Shown one piece after another: positions 54,482-62,759 of a DNA stretch of 64,000 nucleotides. A program made the position numbers and the translations under genes. Position 1 is the stretch's first letter. The number at the start of each line of letters is the position of its first letter. Under the pieces are notes generated by a model, which saw only the letters and a list, made by a program, of their open reading frames with translations, made no database searches and was not told where the DNA came from. Where the stretch lies: assembly GCF_001434315.1 (NCBI RefSeq), contig NZ_AZFE01000032.1, positions 340,740-404,739 on the forward strand, in the 5' to 3' direction. This DNA comes from Paucilactobacillus oligofermentans DSM 15707 = LMG 22743 (GTDB taxonomy: Bacteria; Bacillota; Bacilli; Lactobacillales; Lactobacillaceae).

Positions 54482-54779
54482 CAACAACGCGACCTTTCAA
54501 ATTATTAATCATCATCTGGAGTCCTTTTGACATCCCCTCAGATAACGTTCTGTCGTAATAAAGTTGCGTTGCTAACGTCTTGACTGCTCGAATGTAAATT
54601 GGAAACTTAAAATATTCGGTTTCAGCCACTTTGTAGTTAACTGAACTCCGAATTAGATCGCTTGCATCCAAGATTAGATCAGTAATAATGGCTTTGTTTT
54701 CTGGAGTATCATCCAAATTCAAATCGTCCATCAGTTTCTCTGTGTCAATTTCTGTGATTTCATCAGTTTCTGCCATCAT
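54471..54779 (-). CDS. Head-tail connector protein (gp6-like)
   Basis: A 102-residue mostly helical protein (LIRSSVNYKVAETEYFKFPIY, AVKTLATQLYYDR) matching gp6/gp15-type connectors that bind under the portal. AAGGGG precedes two adjacent ATG codons (54779, 54776). First of four joining genes. Confidence 0.75.
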   Translation of the reverse strand: MMAETDEITEIDTEKLMDDLNLDDTPENKAIITDLILDASDLIRSSVNYKVAETEYFKFPIYIRAVKTLATQLYYDRTLSEGMSKGLQMMINNLKGRVVDGS

Positions 54780-54842
54780 TTCATCCCCTTAAACGCCGCC
54801 CGGCTAAACCGAACTGTGTATTTCATAAGCAACGTAATTTAA

Positions 54843-55142
54843 TTACTCGGTTGCTGCTGGAACTGTTACATCGATTGATACTGTTAAGCTACCGCTCGTA
54901 GCGACAACTTTAGTAGTACCTGCTGCAACAGCAGTGATAACACCATTTTCATCAACGGTAGCGATTGCTGGGTCATTCGAAGTCCAACCAACTGCTGCAA
55001 GAACTGCTGCTGAATCAGATGCATCGACTGGATCAGTGGTTAGTGTTATTGGTTTGTTTTCACCAATCTTAATCGTTGCCGACTTTTGATTTGGAATCAA
55101 ACCAGTAGCTTTAACGTCCGGGTTCTCACCAGACACTAGGCT
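54843..55142 (-). CDS. Capsid-associated Ig-like (Big_2) domain, reached by -1 frameshift
   Basis: The frame holds one Big_2 domain (SATIKIGENKPITLTTDPVD, GWTSNDPAIATVDENGVITAV, TTKVVATSGSLTVSIDVTV). It overlaps the capsid stop as TAGTG and could start at GTG 55136, but no ribosome binding site precedes that codon. Instead, the capsid frame has C CCA AAA (55142-55148) two codons before its stop; a -1 slip reads CCC AAA AGC CTA GTG and adds 99 residues to the capsid. The product would be a minor capsid form displaying an Ig domain, as known from other phages with -1 or +1 recoded structural proteins. Confidence 0.75.
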   Translation of the reverse strand, partial: SLVSGENPDVKATGLIPNQKSATIKIGENKPITLTTDPVDASDSAAVLAAVGWTSNDPAIATVDENGVITAVAAGTTKVVATSGSLTVSIDVTVPAATE

Positions 55143-57049
55143 TTTGGGGCGGCAGTCAAATTAACAATCAAGTCCTTACGAGCTTGAACCACGTCTTCAC
55201 GAAGATAGATACCTAAAATTTGATACCAAATGTCGTAACTATCTTGGAATTGACCAGTAATTTCTGATTTTTTAAATCGAATTACGGCTTTTTGAAGTGG
55301 TGCAATGGTTACATTAATGTCTCCGGCTTTAGCACCTGGATATAATGTATCTTCAACAACCACGACAGTTTTACCAAGAATTGTTTGACCAGCTGCTTTA
55401 GTCACATCTGGTTGAATTAATGGACGACCAAATCCATCTTTTAACTGATCAAGATAATCGTAAGCAGTTTGACTCAAAATAATTTGAGCTTTTTGGGCAT
55501 CAACTGGTTTTAAAGTTACATTCAATGCCGTTTTGATACTTGAAAGCAAATCGGTAGCTTTGGTTGGTGTGATACCAGTAGTCAACGCAATCATGATAAG
55601 TGAATCATCGGTGTTATCACGTAATTCTTGTAATCGACCAGCCAAATCAGATTGCCAATTGTATTCAGAATCTTCAATTAAGTCTCGTGAATACACATAG
55701 TTTCCTGTACGAGTTTTTAAATCCCAATTAACAGGTTTAACTTCAGGGAATTTAGATGGATCAGTTTTCCCGAATTCCACATGTTCAGCTAATGTTTCGG
55801 TAGAATTCATGAAGATTGGTAATTTACCAGTAGTTGTTGTAACCGAAACAGTTCGTACTAATCCAGCAAGGCGTGGATATTGATACGTTTCATGTTCAAC
55901 TGGAAGAATTGTTTCAGGAATAATTACTGAACCATCTTTTAATGTAATTCCACCAGTAACTGCGGCAACCGTTGGATCTTCACGAGTAATTTGACCAGCT
56001 TTCAAGAAGCTTTCAAATGAACGTTGGATCACTTTGTTTTTTTCTTTTTGATCTGGTTCTCCACCTGGTGTTAATACTTTTGACATTGGTTTCACTCCTT
56101 TATCGGCAGGCTTTGCCTTACCGTCATCTTTATTTTTTGGTGGTTCTGGGGCTGAACTTGAACTAGCTGGTTCGGCCGAACTTGATGGTTCGTCAGCATG
56201 ACTTTGGGGAGCCGTGCTAGATGAAGCCGGTTTTGCGGAACTGGCGGGTTCGGTTGAACTTGATGCAGACGATGCTGAACCAGGTTCGGTACTTGTTGCA
56301 CTTGAATCAGCTTCAGCTGTTGAGGATGCAGCACTTGAAGCTGAACGTTGAATCTCTCCATCAGAATTAGGTTCTGCTGATGAGGCTGGGGAGCCATCAT
56401 CAATTCCATCGACAGATGAAGAATCGTCATGTTCATTCATTTTTGCTAAAAATCCAGTTAACAATGATTTAAATTCATCAATTGGATTTTGTTGTTGATT
56501 GTCTGGCAAGTCTTCACGACCTTTCATAAAATTTTCTAGTGAACGTTTAATGTTCACACTCGTTTCGGAGTATGCCGGTAATGGTGTCAACGTTAATTCA
56601 TTAAGCAGTTCGACTGTCTCAATGTAATGGATTGTTTGACCATTTTTGACATCCCATGAATCTTGACCAATCTTGACAGCAAAAGAACATCCCTTAATAT
56701 TTCCAAAGTTAATATTTTCGTATGTATCTCTGCCTAATTGGGTTGGTGGTAATGTTGCTTCAAAAAACAAACCTGTGTCGTCAATCGTGATTTTTAAAGT
56801 AGCAGAATCGACACGAGATAGAATATTGTTGAATTCATGGCCATACACGAGCAACACTTGCGATAAATCAGTGTTATCAAAAGCGTGTGGACTGATGTAT
56901 TCAATAAACGGCATTGGCTTACTGGGCTTGTTGAACTTCAAGGCATAACCTTGAACTTTCATCCCCACATCGGTGCCATCTCTGATACAGATATCTGAAC
57001 TTGGAAAACTTCTAATATCTAATGCGCTATTCAAGCCCAAACACCCCAT
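55136..57049 (-). CDS. HK97-type prohead protease-major capsid fusion
   Basis: The 637 residues join an N-terminal prohead protease (about 20-170; VQGYALKFNKPS, PHAFDNTD, VLLVYGHEFNNILSR, PLPAYSETSVNIKRS), a low-complexity Ser/Ala/Glu/Pro linker (about 205-320, AEPASSS-like repeats), and an HK97-fold capsid (about 322-637; SVIIPETILPVEHETYQYPR, KVVVVEDTLYPGAKAG). The protease motif holds the expected His in GHE and Ser region. The linker may play the scaffold part. A strong internal ribosome binding site and ATG at 56086 would also give free capsid. The start ATG 57049 overlaps portal and has GGAG about 13 nt away. Confidence 0.88.
   Translation of the reverse strand: MGCLGLNSALDIRSFPSSDICIRDGTDVGMKVQGYALKFNKPSKPMPFIEYISPHAFDNTDLSQVLLVYGHEFNNILSRVDSATLKITIDDTGLFFEATLPPTQLGRDTYENINFGNIKGCSFAVKIGQDSWDVKNGQTIHYIETVELLNELTLTPLPAYSETSVNIKRSLENFMKGREDLPDNQQQNPIDEFKSLLTGFLAKMNEHDDSSSVDGIDDGSPASSAEPNSDGEIQRSASSAASSTAEADSSATSTEPGSASSASSSTEPASSAKPASSSTAPQSHADEPSSSAEPASSSSAPEPPKNKDDGKAKPADKGVKPMSKVLTPGGEPDQKEKNKVIQRSFESFLKAGQITREDPTVAAVTGGITLKDGSVIIPETILPVEHETYQYPRLAGLVRTVSVTTTTGKLPIFMNSTETLAEHVEFGKTDPSKFPEVKPVNWDLKTRTGNYVYSRDLIEDSEYNWQSDLAGRLQELRDNTDDSLIMIALTTGITPTKATDLLSSIKTALNVTLKPVDAQKAQIILSQTAYDYLDQLKDGFGRPLIQPDVTKAAGQTILGKTVVVVEDTLYPGAKAGDINVTIAPLQKAVIRFKKSEITGQFQDSYDIWYQILGIYLREDVVQARKDLIVNLTAAPKA
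56084..56102 (-). promoter_or_regulatory. Internal ribosome binding site and ATG for free capsid protein
   Basis: On the minus strand AAAGGAG is followed after 8 nt by an in-frame ATG at 56086 (MSKVLTPGGEPDQ), codon 322 of the fusion, exactly where the linker ends and the capsid begins. Initiation here gives a 316-residue capsid protein. The site is as good as any in this operon, so dual expression is likely. Confidence 0.75.
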
Positions 57050-58127
57050 TTCGTTTCAGAATCTCCATAACTTCATATGGTTGCATGACCGGCATTTTAC
57101 CAGTCGACAATTTAGCAAGATTATCAATCAACTTCTGATGATCAACGTCAATTGCATTGACGGGATCTAATTTAATCTGTGCATTTAATTTCATTGACAC
57201 TTCGCTCGAAACTGACTTCAAATAAGTCTGCAACGAGTTAGCGTATAAACTCACGGTTTGGTCTAAGTTACTTTGTTGGTCGCCCTCACCGTTCAAATAT
57301 TCCGCTGGTACCAAAAACGCTGAACTGATTTGAGTTTTTGAAAAATCATTGTTGTTCAGAAATTTAGCAACGTCAGCATTAATTTGTATTGTGTCAATTT
57401 TTAAACCTTGGTCTAACACAATCGCACGGCCGTTATTACCTTTACCATTAACTTTTTCAAATTCGGTTCTGATATTTTCTTTTGCTTCTCCATCGAGAGT
57501 ACCTTCAGGAACTGTCAAAGTTATATTAGGATTAATCGCATTTTTCAAAGTGTCTAATGTGAGGTTTTTGGAATAATCTTGAATTCCAATTTCTTTCGCT
57601 AATGCTTCTAACGGGCTATGACCAATGTATTGTTGACCATTTGCACCGTGAGCCATGATTCGAAAGTGCATCACATCTTTACTGTTGAAATCTCTTTGCG
57701 GTCTCTCGTCGTCATATGTGACTGTGTAGGTCATATCAGCTGAGTTGTCTTCCAAAGTAATTAACATCTGTGATGGTGGTACAAATTCCAATCTGCTTGG
57801 TAATGAACCGTTATGTTCAATCGTTACATATGAATTTCCCGACAAAAGTAATTGAGTAACGACCGTCTGCCAAAAACTAAAGCCGTTAATTAAATTATTA
57901 GGTCTGTTCAACACATCCTTGATTGGTGCGGGTCCCACAAAATCACATGCAGCCACATCAGAAGCAATTCGATAAATAACCGCCCACACATCAGAATTGT
58001 GTAAATAATTAATATCAACCATCGACTGCGGAACCAATCTGCCGTTCACAAACGAAATTGGAGAGACACTTGAACTAGGAAGTGTCTGACTTCGTGTTTG
58101 GAATTTAGCAAATGGATTAAATGCCAT
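57027..58127 (-). CDS. Phage portal protein (HK97 family)
   Basis: The 366 residues (SPISFVNGRLVPQSMVDINY, SDVWAVIYRIASDVAACDFV, GNSYVTIEHNG, DVMHFRIMAHGANGQQYIGHSPL) match HK97-type portals, which form the dodecameric DNA gate at one vertex. It overlaps the small membrane protein gene by one base and the protease start by 23 bp. Confidence 0.9.
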   Translation of the reverse strand: MAFNPFAKFQTRSQTLPSSSVSPISFVNGRLVPQSMVDINYLHNSDVWAVIYRIASDVAACDFVGPAPIKDVLNRPNNLINGFSFWQTVVTQLLLSGNSYVTIEHNGSLPSRLEFVPPSQMLITLEDNSADMTYTVTYDDERPQRDFNSKDVMHFRIMAHGANGQQYIGHSPLEALAKEIGIQDYSKNLTLDTLKNAINPNITLTVPEGTLDGEAKENIRTEFEKVNGKGNNGRAIVLDQGLKIDTIQINADVAKFLNNNDFSKTQISSAFLVPAEYLNGEGDQQSNLDQTVSLYANSLQTYLKSVSSEVSMKLNAQIKLDPVNAIDVDHQKLIDNLAKLSTGKMPVMQPYEVMEILKRNGVFGLE

Positions 58128-58321
58128 TAGTTACCACCCCCAGAATCGGAAGGACTAAGCAAATATGCTAGAAGTAACAGCACAACTCCAAGAACAATCA
58201 AGCCGACAAGATTTCCAATCGCAAAGCCTGCGTAAATGAAAATAATAGCAGCCGCTAATACCAACAACACACTGATGTTTGCGATAAAAGTTCTACCTAA
58301 AATTGCTACTTTCGTTCTCAT
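58127..58321 (-). CDS. Small membrane protein between terminase and portal (DUF1056-like)
   Basis: A 64-residue protein with two hydrophobic helices (ISVLLVLAAAIIFIYAGFAIG and LVGLIVLGVVLLLLAYLL) and a short Gly-rich tail. Proteins of this size and place are common in lactobacillar phages; the function is unknown. Its ATG is 33 bp after the T run of a terminator-like hairpin. Confidence 0.6.
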   Translation of the reverse strand: MRTKVAILGRTFIANISVLLVLAAAIIFIYAGFAIGNLVGLIVLGVVLLLLAYLLSPSDSGGGN

Positions 58322-58349
58322 GAAACCCCTCCTTCCGTTTTAGGGCATA

Positions 58350-58392
58350 AAAAACACCCGCTTTACATCTTTAACGTAAAGTAGGCGTAGTT
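58350..58392 (-). terminator. Terminator-like hairpin after the large terminase gene
   Basis: On the minus strand ACGCC-TA-CTTTAC and GTAAAG-CG-GGTGT form a two-part stem with one G-U pair across 9 nt, followed by TTTTTTATG. It lies just after the TerL stop and before the portal group. Confidence 0.55.
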
Positions 58393-58393
58393 T

Positions 58394-60307
58394 TTAGAAC
58401 GAAAAATTATTTTTAAAGTGATCGTTTATTTCTTCGTTACTCATCCCCGCAAAAGGAGACTTATCTTTGTCATCGTAATTAGGATTTACATCTGAAAAGT
58501 GGTACATCCCCATAAAATGTGCATCAATGATTGCATCCACAATATCAATTTTGGTAGTCGCCTTGTCTTTGTCAACTTTGACACCATTGTTATCCACCAA
58601 CAAAATGGCATTTTTCAGGCTGTATTGGATCAACGTGTCTTTTCTGTCGTAAGTGATATTGCCAAGCATTAATTGCTTCCGAAAATCTGTGGTTGGTTCA
58701 TTCAAAGATTTTGTTCCTTGCCTAACCGGCTGTGTTGGCCAATCAGTTAACTGGTCAATTTGCATAACAAACGTGCTTGTATTCCAAGCATCGTAATTAA
58801 AAAATAGCACTTTCAGTTCATTATCGGTTACATAGTCCATTAACCAGTGAAAAATTGCATCATCATCAATAAATCCATAATCATTCTTAGCAATTGTCGC
58901 AAATCCACGTTCTTCAGATTCACGATAGTTCACATTATCTTGTCGTTCCTTAATCACAATATTATTTTGGGAACGAGCTAACGGAATCCACGAATGTTGA
59001 ATGATATGCATTTTATTTTTACCCTTACTATTTGTGTAAGGAAACATAAAAACCAATGCTGTATCATCACTGAAATTAGATTTATCAAAACCGATGTACA
59101 CTTTCCGACCTTTAATATCAAATGGACAATCATCAATACCCGACTTAGTAATGTCGTCTAATTCCAAGTAAGTATTTTGCTTAACTTGCAACCACATATT
59201 CAAGTTCTTATTTTGAAACTCTGGTAATTTACCTTGAGCCATAAACGTATCACGTTCTGATGTCAGACTAGTCAGCATCGCTTTACGTTTCTTTTCGTTT
59301 AGCCCTAGCATTGGATTTGATTTAATCCAAGTTGATGGATTGTTTGTTTCTTTCAAATCATCTTGTTCCCAAACCATGCAAAGATAATCATCTAATAATC
59401 GTTCGTAATCACGTTGCATCGTTTCTTCAAGCAACCGTTCATCTTGATATAAATAACTATTTGAATCTGGATAGGCGGTTGATATTTGCCCGAACTGATG
59501 ATTGTCAGTTTGGATTTGTCCAGAAGTGACTTTGCCATTATTTTCTTTTATTTTTGCAATACTTTTATCGTCGCCAGCTTCATCCGAAACTAAAAATAAA
59601 AAGTGAAATGAATCTAATTTCCCAGACTCATGTGATAGTCGCATGAGTTTATTTTGATTTTTCGGACTTTTAACCACGTCATCTAGTGGTCTAATATCTT
59701 TTTTCTTAAACTCTTTTTTGAATGCATTAATTTCAGACAACGAATTGAAAGTCGTTTGTAAATAACCGTACCCTTTTTTACTTTGAGCAGTAACCGGGGC
59801 AATATATCCCAAATCTTGATTGTACTTTCCGTCCGTTTCAACTAGATATGCGTACACCATCAAAATATTAGTGACATAGGTTTTACCATTTGTACGAGCA
59901 ACACTCATGATAAAGCGAGTATATCGTTTCTCACCACTAGGTTGTCTCCATCCTTGAACTTTACACAAAATAGATTGCTGCCAAAGCATTAGAGGTAACG
60001 GCTTACCAGTGCTCACGTCGGGACATAATGCAGCGAAATTTAAAATGGCACGGCATTTATTTAAATCATACGTGTATTTGAATTCATCATCTTCTGTGAT
60101 TCTTCTCAAATCTTGCAGGTGCCTAAAGCAATCAAGTTTAGTCATCACACTAGCAATAATGCGATTTTCTAAAACCATCCATGAGTAAACAGTCGCTGGA
60201 TCTTTGTATTTTTCCAATACAAATTCGTAACACCCTTTTTCACGTTGATCACGATACGCCTTATCAACTGTCATTCCTTTGTCAGTTAAATCAATTCTAT
60301 CCATCAT
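58394..60307 (-). CDS. Terminase large subunit
   Basis: Packaging motor ATPase and nuclease. The 637 residues have an N-terminal ATPase with a Walker A-like SVARTNGKTYVTNI, Walker B-like FLFLVSDEAGDD, and a C-terminal RNase H-like nuclease with acidic residues in YIGFDKSNFSDDTALV and DAIIDAHFMG. Length fits the HK97-like/cos group. ATG is directly at the TerS stop. Confidence 0.92.
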   Translation of the reverse strand: MMDRIDLTDKGMTVDKAYRDQREKGCYEFVLEKYKDPATVYSWMVLENRIIASVMTKLDCFRHLQDLRRITEDDEFKYTYDLNKCRAILNFAALCPDVSTGKPLPLMLWQQSILCKVQGWRQPSGEKRYTRFIMSVARTNGKTYVTNILMVYAYLVETDGKYNQDLGYIAPVTAQSKKGYGYLQTTFNSLSEINAFKKEFKKKDIRPLDDVVKSPKNQNKLMRLSHESGKLDSFHFLFLVSDEAGDDKSIAKIKENNGKVTSGQIQTDNHQFGQISTAYPDSNSYLYQDERLLEETMQRDYERLLDDYLCMVWEQDDLKETNNPSTWIKSNPMLGLNEKKRKAMLTSLTSERDTFMAQGKLPEFQNKNLNMWLQVKQNTYLELDDITKSGIDDCPFDIKGRKVYIGFDKSNFSDDTALVFMFPYTNSKGKNKMHIIQHSWIPLARSQNNIVIKERQDNVNYRESEERGFATIAKNDYGFIDDDAIFHWLMDYVTDNELKVLFFNYDAWNTSTFVMQIDQLTDWPTQPVRQGTKSLNEPTTDFRKQLMLGNITYDRKDTLIQYSLKNAILLVDNNGVKVDKDKATTKIDIVDAIIDAHFMGMYHFSDVNPNYDDKDKSPFAGMSNEEINDHFKNNFSF

Positions 60308-60834
60308 TAAAAGTCAGTTCCTTTGCTCAATAATTCTCCCATGCTCACGTCTCCATCATCTTCTTCAGGAACGATGTTCATAATTTGCGCGCGACTTGCC
60401 GGAGTTAATCCAAGTGATTCCGATAGACTTTTAATCTTTGCAGTGGTCGTGTCCAAAATTTGAGTGGCTGGGTTACGTTTAAAACCTGAAAATTCTCTTG
60501 TTATCACATCCCCAGTTACTGGATTAACAACAGTTCGATAAACTTCTTTGGTAATTCCGTTTTCTTTAATATCTTCATACGCCTCGCGCATAACTTGATA
60601 GTTCATGCACAACATTTCGACAGTTTTGGCATCCGCTTGTTTAATATATTTTGTCTCTCTCAGCAAAGGCAACAAGTTAATCCACAATGCCCTAGCATAC
60701 GAATTCAAATGACGAGGTGGGGTCTTTTGAAGTTGTTTCATTTCAGTTGTTTTCTCAATCAACTGTTCGGTTCGATCTCGTTGTTCTTTTCGGTCAGATG
60801 AATCATTGGTTAATTTTGGTTTTCGACCAGCCAT
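60307..60834 (-). CDS. Terminase small subunit (P27 family)
   Basis: DNA-recognition subunit of the packaging motor. From ATG 60834 it is 175 residues (MAGRKPKLTNDSS, PPRHLNSYARALWINLLPLL, FSGFKRNPATQILDTTTAKIKSL, LGLTPASRAQI), the pattern of P27-type small terminases. AAGGAGG lies 7 nt before ATG 60834; a 16-residue longer frame is not supported. Confidence 0.88.
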   Translation of the reverse strand: MAGRKPKLTNDSSDRKEQRDRTEQLIEKTTEMKQLQKTPPRHLNSYARALWINLLPLLRETKYIKQADAKTVEMLCMNYQVMREAYEDIKENGITKEVYRTVVNPVTGDVITREFSGFKRNPATQILDTTTAKIKSLSESLGLTPASRAQIMNIVPEEDDGDVSMGELLSKGTDF

Positions 60835-60840
60835 CCCCAT

Positions 60841-60994
60841 CCTCCTTTCGATTATTAAGTGGGTACCCCCTATTAAAAACATTTTAAAACTGCAACGCTC
60901 ATGAACTTTATTTGTTCTGCGTTCGCTCCTTTGGACAAGGTACCGGGGGCGGGGTAAAAAGCTTTTACATCAACGTTTCTAGTCAAAAATATTT
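60841..60994. other. Candidate cos site region
   Basis: The gap between HNH and TerS holds a GC-rich island TACCGGGGGCGGGG (60941-60954) in AT-rich surroundings, plus GGGTACCCCC at 60861-60870 as a partly inverted echo. In cos-type Gram-positive phages that carry an HNH gene beside TerS the cohesive ends lie in this gap and are GC-rich. The cut position cannot be read. Confidence 0.45.
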
Positions 60995-61492
60995 TTATTC
61001 ATTCTTTTTGATGCGTTCTTCGATAGCTTTCTGCCACCAAGACTGCTTCATGTGCTTCAATTTGTTGATACCGTTAGGCTTTGACTCGATTGACTGTTCT
61101 AATTTGGTCTTGATGTTGTGGTGTGCACGGCTTAAGCACCAAAGGTTGTCAGTGTCCAGTGCCTCATCCCTTGATAGGTACCGTCTTGGAACAATATGAT
61201 CCACAATTAATTCACCATCTGGAATAACCGCGCCAGTAATCGCATCGGAATAATAATCTCTGTTCTTAACATAGTTCGAAACCTTGACCCAGCTTGATGA
61301 ATGATAAAATGCATTTGCTTCTTGGTCGCGTTCAAAGCGATTGTAATATTTGTCGGTCTGTTGTTTGTCCTTTTTAGTAACTGATTGGAATGGCTTATGT
61401 AGTTCAACATGCTTATCACAGTATCGTTGTTCGAACGGTATGATGGCATGACACAAAGCTTGCTGACACATGTGAACTCTAGGCATATGCAT
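60995..61492 (-). CDS. Phage HNH endonuclease
   Basis: A 165-residue protein with paired Cys near the N-terminus (MCQQALC, RYC) and an HNH core (LIVDHIVPRRYLSRDEALD, NLWCLSRAHHNIKT), usually needed with TerL for cos cleavage. ATG 61492 or 61486 is taken as the start, preceded by CGGGG; a longer frame overlaps the regulator gene by more. It lies next to TerS, the conserved place. Confidence 0.88.
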   Translation of the reverse strand: MHMPRVHMCQQALCHAIIPFEQRYCDKHVELHKPFQSVTKKDKQQTDKYYNRFERDQEANAFYHSSSWVKVSNYVKNRDYYSDAITGAVIPDGELIVDHIVPRRYLSRDEALDTDNLWCLSRAHHNIKTKLEQSIESKPNGINKLKHMKQSWWQKAIEERIKKNE

Positions 61493-62309
61493 TACCCCGA
61501 ACGCTTGTTCGCCCGATATCATCTAACCTTTCATAGATACCGTTGACAAGTGTGTATTTGTCATTAACATCAGCGTTGGTCCAATGTTCCAGGACTGCTG
61601 CTTGATGTTTAATACCTGGTAGCTGTCCAATCAATTCTCCTGACATATCAGCCAGATAATCAAGCAATGACTGGAACTTATCATCCGTATAATCACAACT
61701 CTCTAAGCAACTAATTAACGCAATCAAACACACCTGTTCATCCATTAGTGCAATCTCTTCATTGCTAACAGCAACCAGATTAAACTTCTCGCGATGTCGA
61801 TTGCTATAACGTTCAGCGTTCCTTAACTTCTGATGAAACTGCTTGGGTGTTAACTGAAGCCTAATCATTGTTTCTGCCTTACCATATCTTAAGCACGTGG
61901 CAACAAACAATTGTGTTTTCGTATTCTTGTAAAGGTCTGGTAATAGATCAATTACTCGTTCGATATCGTCTTTGCTAAATCCATTATCAACCTCGAAAAG
62001 ATACTGCCGATTGACAGTATCTTGAAGTTTGTTAATGGTATCCTTTTGTCGATTAATATCTTTATATAATCTTTGCTCAATATCCTTACGTGCATACGTA
62101 ACTTTGAACGTGAAGTAAGGATCATTATCTTCTAACCCTTTAATAACATCTAATGGATTTAAACCTGAAAAACGTTTATTAAGTATCTCTGAACTTAATT
62201 CCGTTTGTGCTTCGTAATCGTCCATACCAGTCTCGTTAGCAAGATGGTGAACGTTAGTCTTAAAGCTCCGACTTTGTAATACTAATTCAATTTGACTATC
62301 CAGCCACAT
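61479..62309 (-). CDS. Putative phage late-transcription regulator, sigma-like
   Basis: The 276-residue protein sits just before the HNH-terminase block, the place of ArpU/RinA/sigma-like late activators. Residues about 15-110 are helical with aromatic/basic text like a sigma region 2 (DYEAQTELSSEILNKRF, DPYFTFKVTYARKDIEQRL), and 118-170 resembles a region 4 helix-turn-helix (IDLLPDLYKNTKTQLFVATC, RLQLTPKQFHQKLRNAERY). The C-terminal 100 residues are unassigned. ATG 62309 has GGAGGAG 8 nt upstream. The regulator role is inference from place and pattern. Confidence 0.5.
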   Translation of the reverse strand: MWLDSQIELVLQSRSFKTNVHHLANETGMDDYEAQTELSSEILNKRFSGLNPLDVIKGLEDNDPYFTFKVTYARKDIEQRLYKDINRQKDTINKLQDTVNRQYLFEVDNGFSKDDIERVIDLLPDLYKNTKTQLFVATCLRYGKAETMIRLQLTPKQFHQKLRNAERYSNRHREKFNLVAVSNEEIALMDEQVCLIALISCLESCDYTDDKFQSLLDYLADMSGELIGQLPGIKHQAAVLEHWTNADVNDKYTLVNGIYERLDDIGRTSVRGNAYA

Positions 62310-62368
62310 CACATAAACTCCTCCAGTATTAAATCAATTGCGAAGATAATAATCAGAGCAATTAACAC
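62309..62368 (-). CDS. Possible 19-residue membrane peptide
   Basis: GTG at 62368 overlaps the previous stop as TAGTG and opens a 19-codon hydrophobic frame (LIALIIIFAIDLILEEFM after the start). It ends at the start of the regulator gene. Coupling on both sides and a GAGGAAG upstream are suggestive; chance is also possible. Confidence 0.25.
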   Translation of the reverse strand: MLIALIIIFAIDLILEEFM

Positions 62369-62541
62369 TACTCTTTCACTTCCTCGATATCCGATAGTTG
62401 ATCAGTGCATGTGTATGATTTGTCTTTACGAATATTTTTCATTTCTGGAAAGTATTTATCGAAAGTAACGTAATCATCTGCAAACTCTTGCCAATCAACC
62501 CAAGCTTCTTGAATCAATTCATATCCAGTTAACGTAATCAT
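62368..62541 (-). CDS. Phage hypothetical protein, 57 residues
   Basis: Begins MITLTGYELIQEAWVDWQEF, acidic, with YVTFDKYFPEMKNIRKD in the middle. Its ATG overlaps the upstream stop (TAATG). No family recognised; one of a row of small early/middle genes. Confidence 0.6.
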   Translation of the reverse strand: MITLTGYELIQEAWVDWQEFADDYVTFDKYFPEMKNIRKDKSYTCTDQLSDIEEVKE

Positions 62542-62759
62542 TAAATGTCCTCCAATTTAGACTGCAAGTTTTTAATACGAAGTTTCAACCCAATTCTTTC
62601 TAACTTAATTCCATCTAACTGAACATCAAATCCAGTTGCTTGTGAGTAATCAATATCTTGAATATGTTCATTCAAGAATCTATCAATCTTCATTTCCTTT
62701 GAATCTAATTCTTCAACTTCCTGTCGCAGTTCTTGAATGACTTGTTCTGTTGGTTTCAT
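62541..62759 (-). CDS. Phage hypothetical protein, coiled coil
   Basis: A 72-residue charged helical protein (TEQVIQELRQEVEELDSKEM; LKLRIKNLQSKLEDI) likely to form a coiled coil. It overlaps the upstream gene by 4 bp (ATGA type) and the next by one base. Function unknown. Confidence 0.65.
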   Translation of the reverse strand: MKPTEQVIQELRQEVEELDSKEMKIDRFLNEHIQDIDYSQATGFDVQLDGIKLERIGLKLRIKNLQSKLEDI

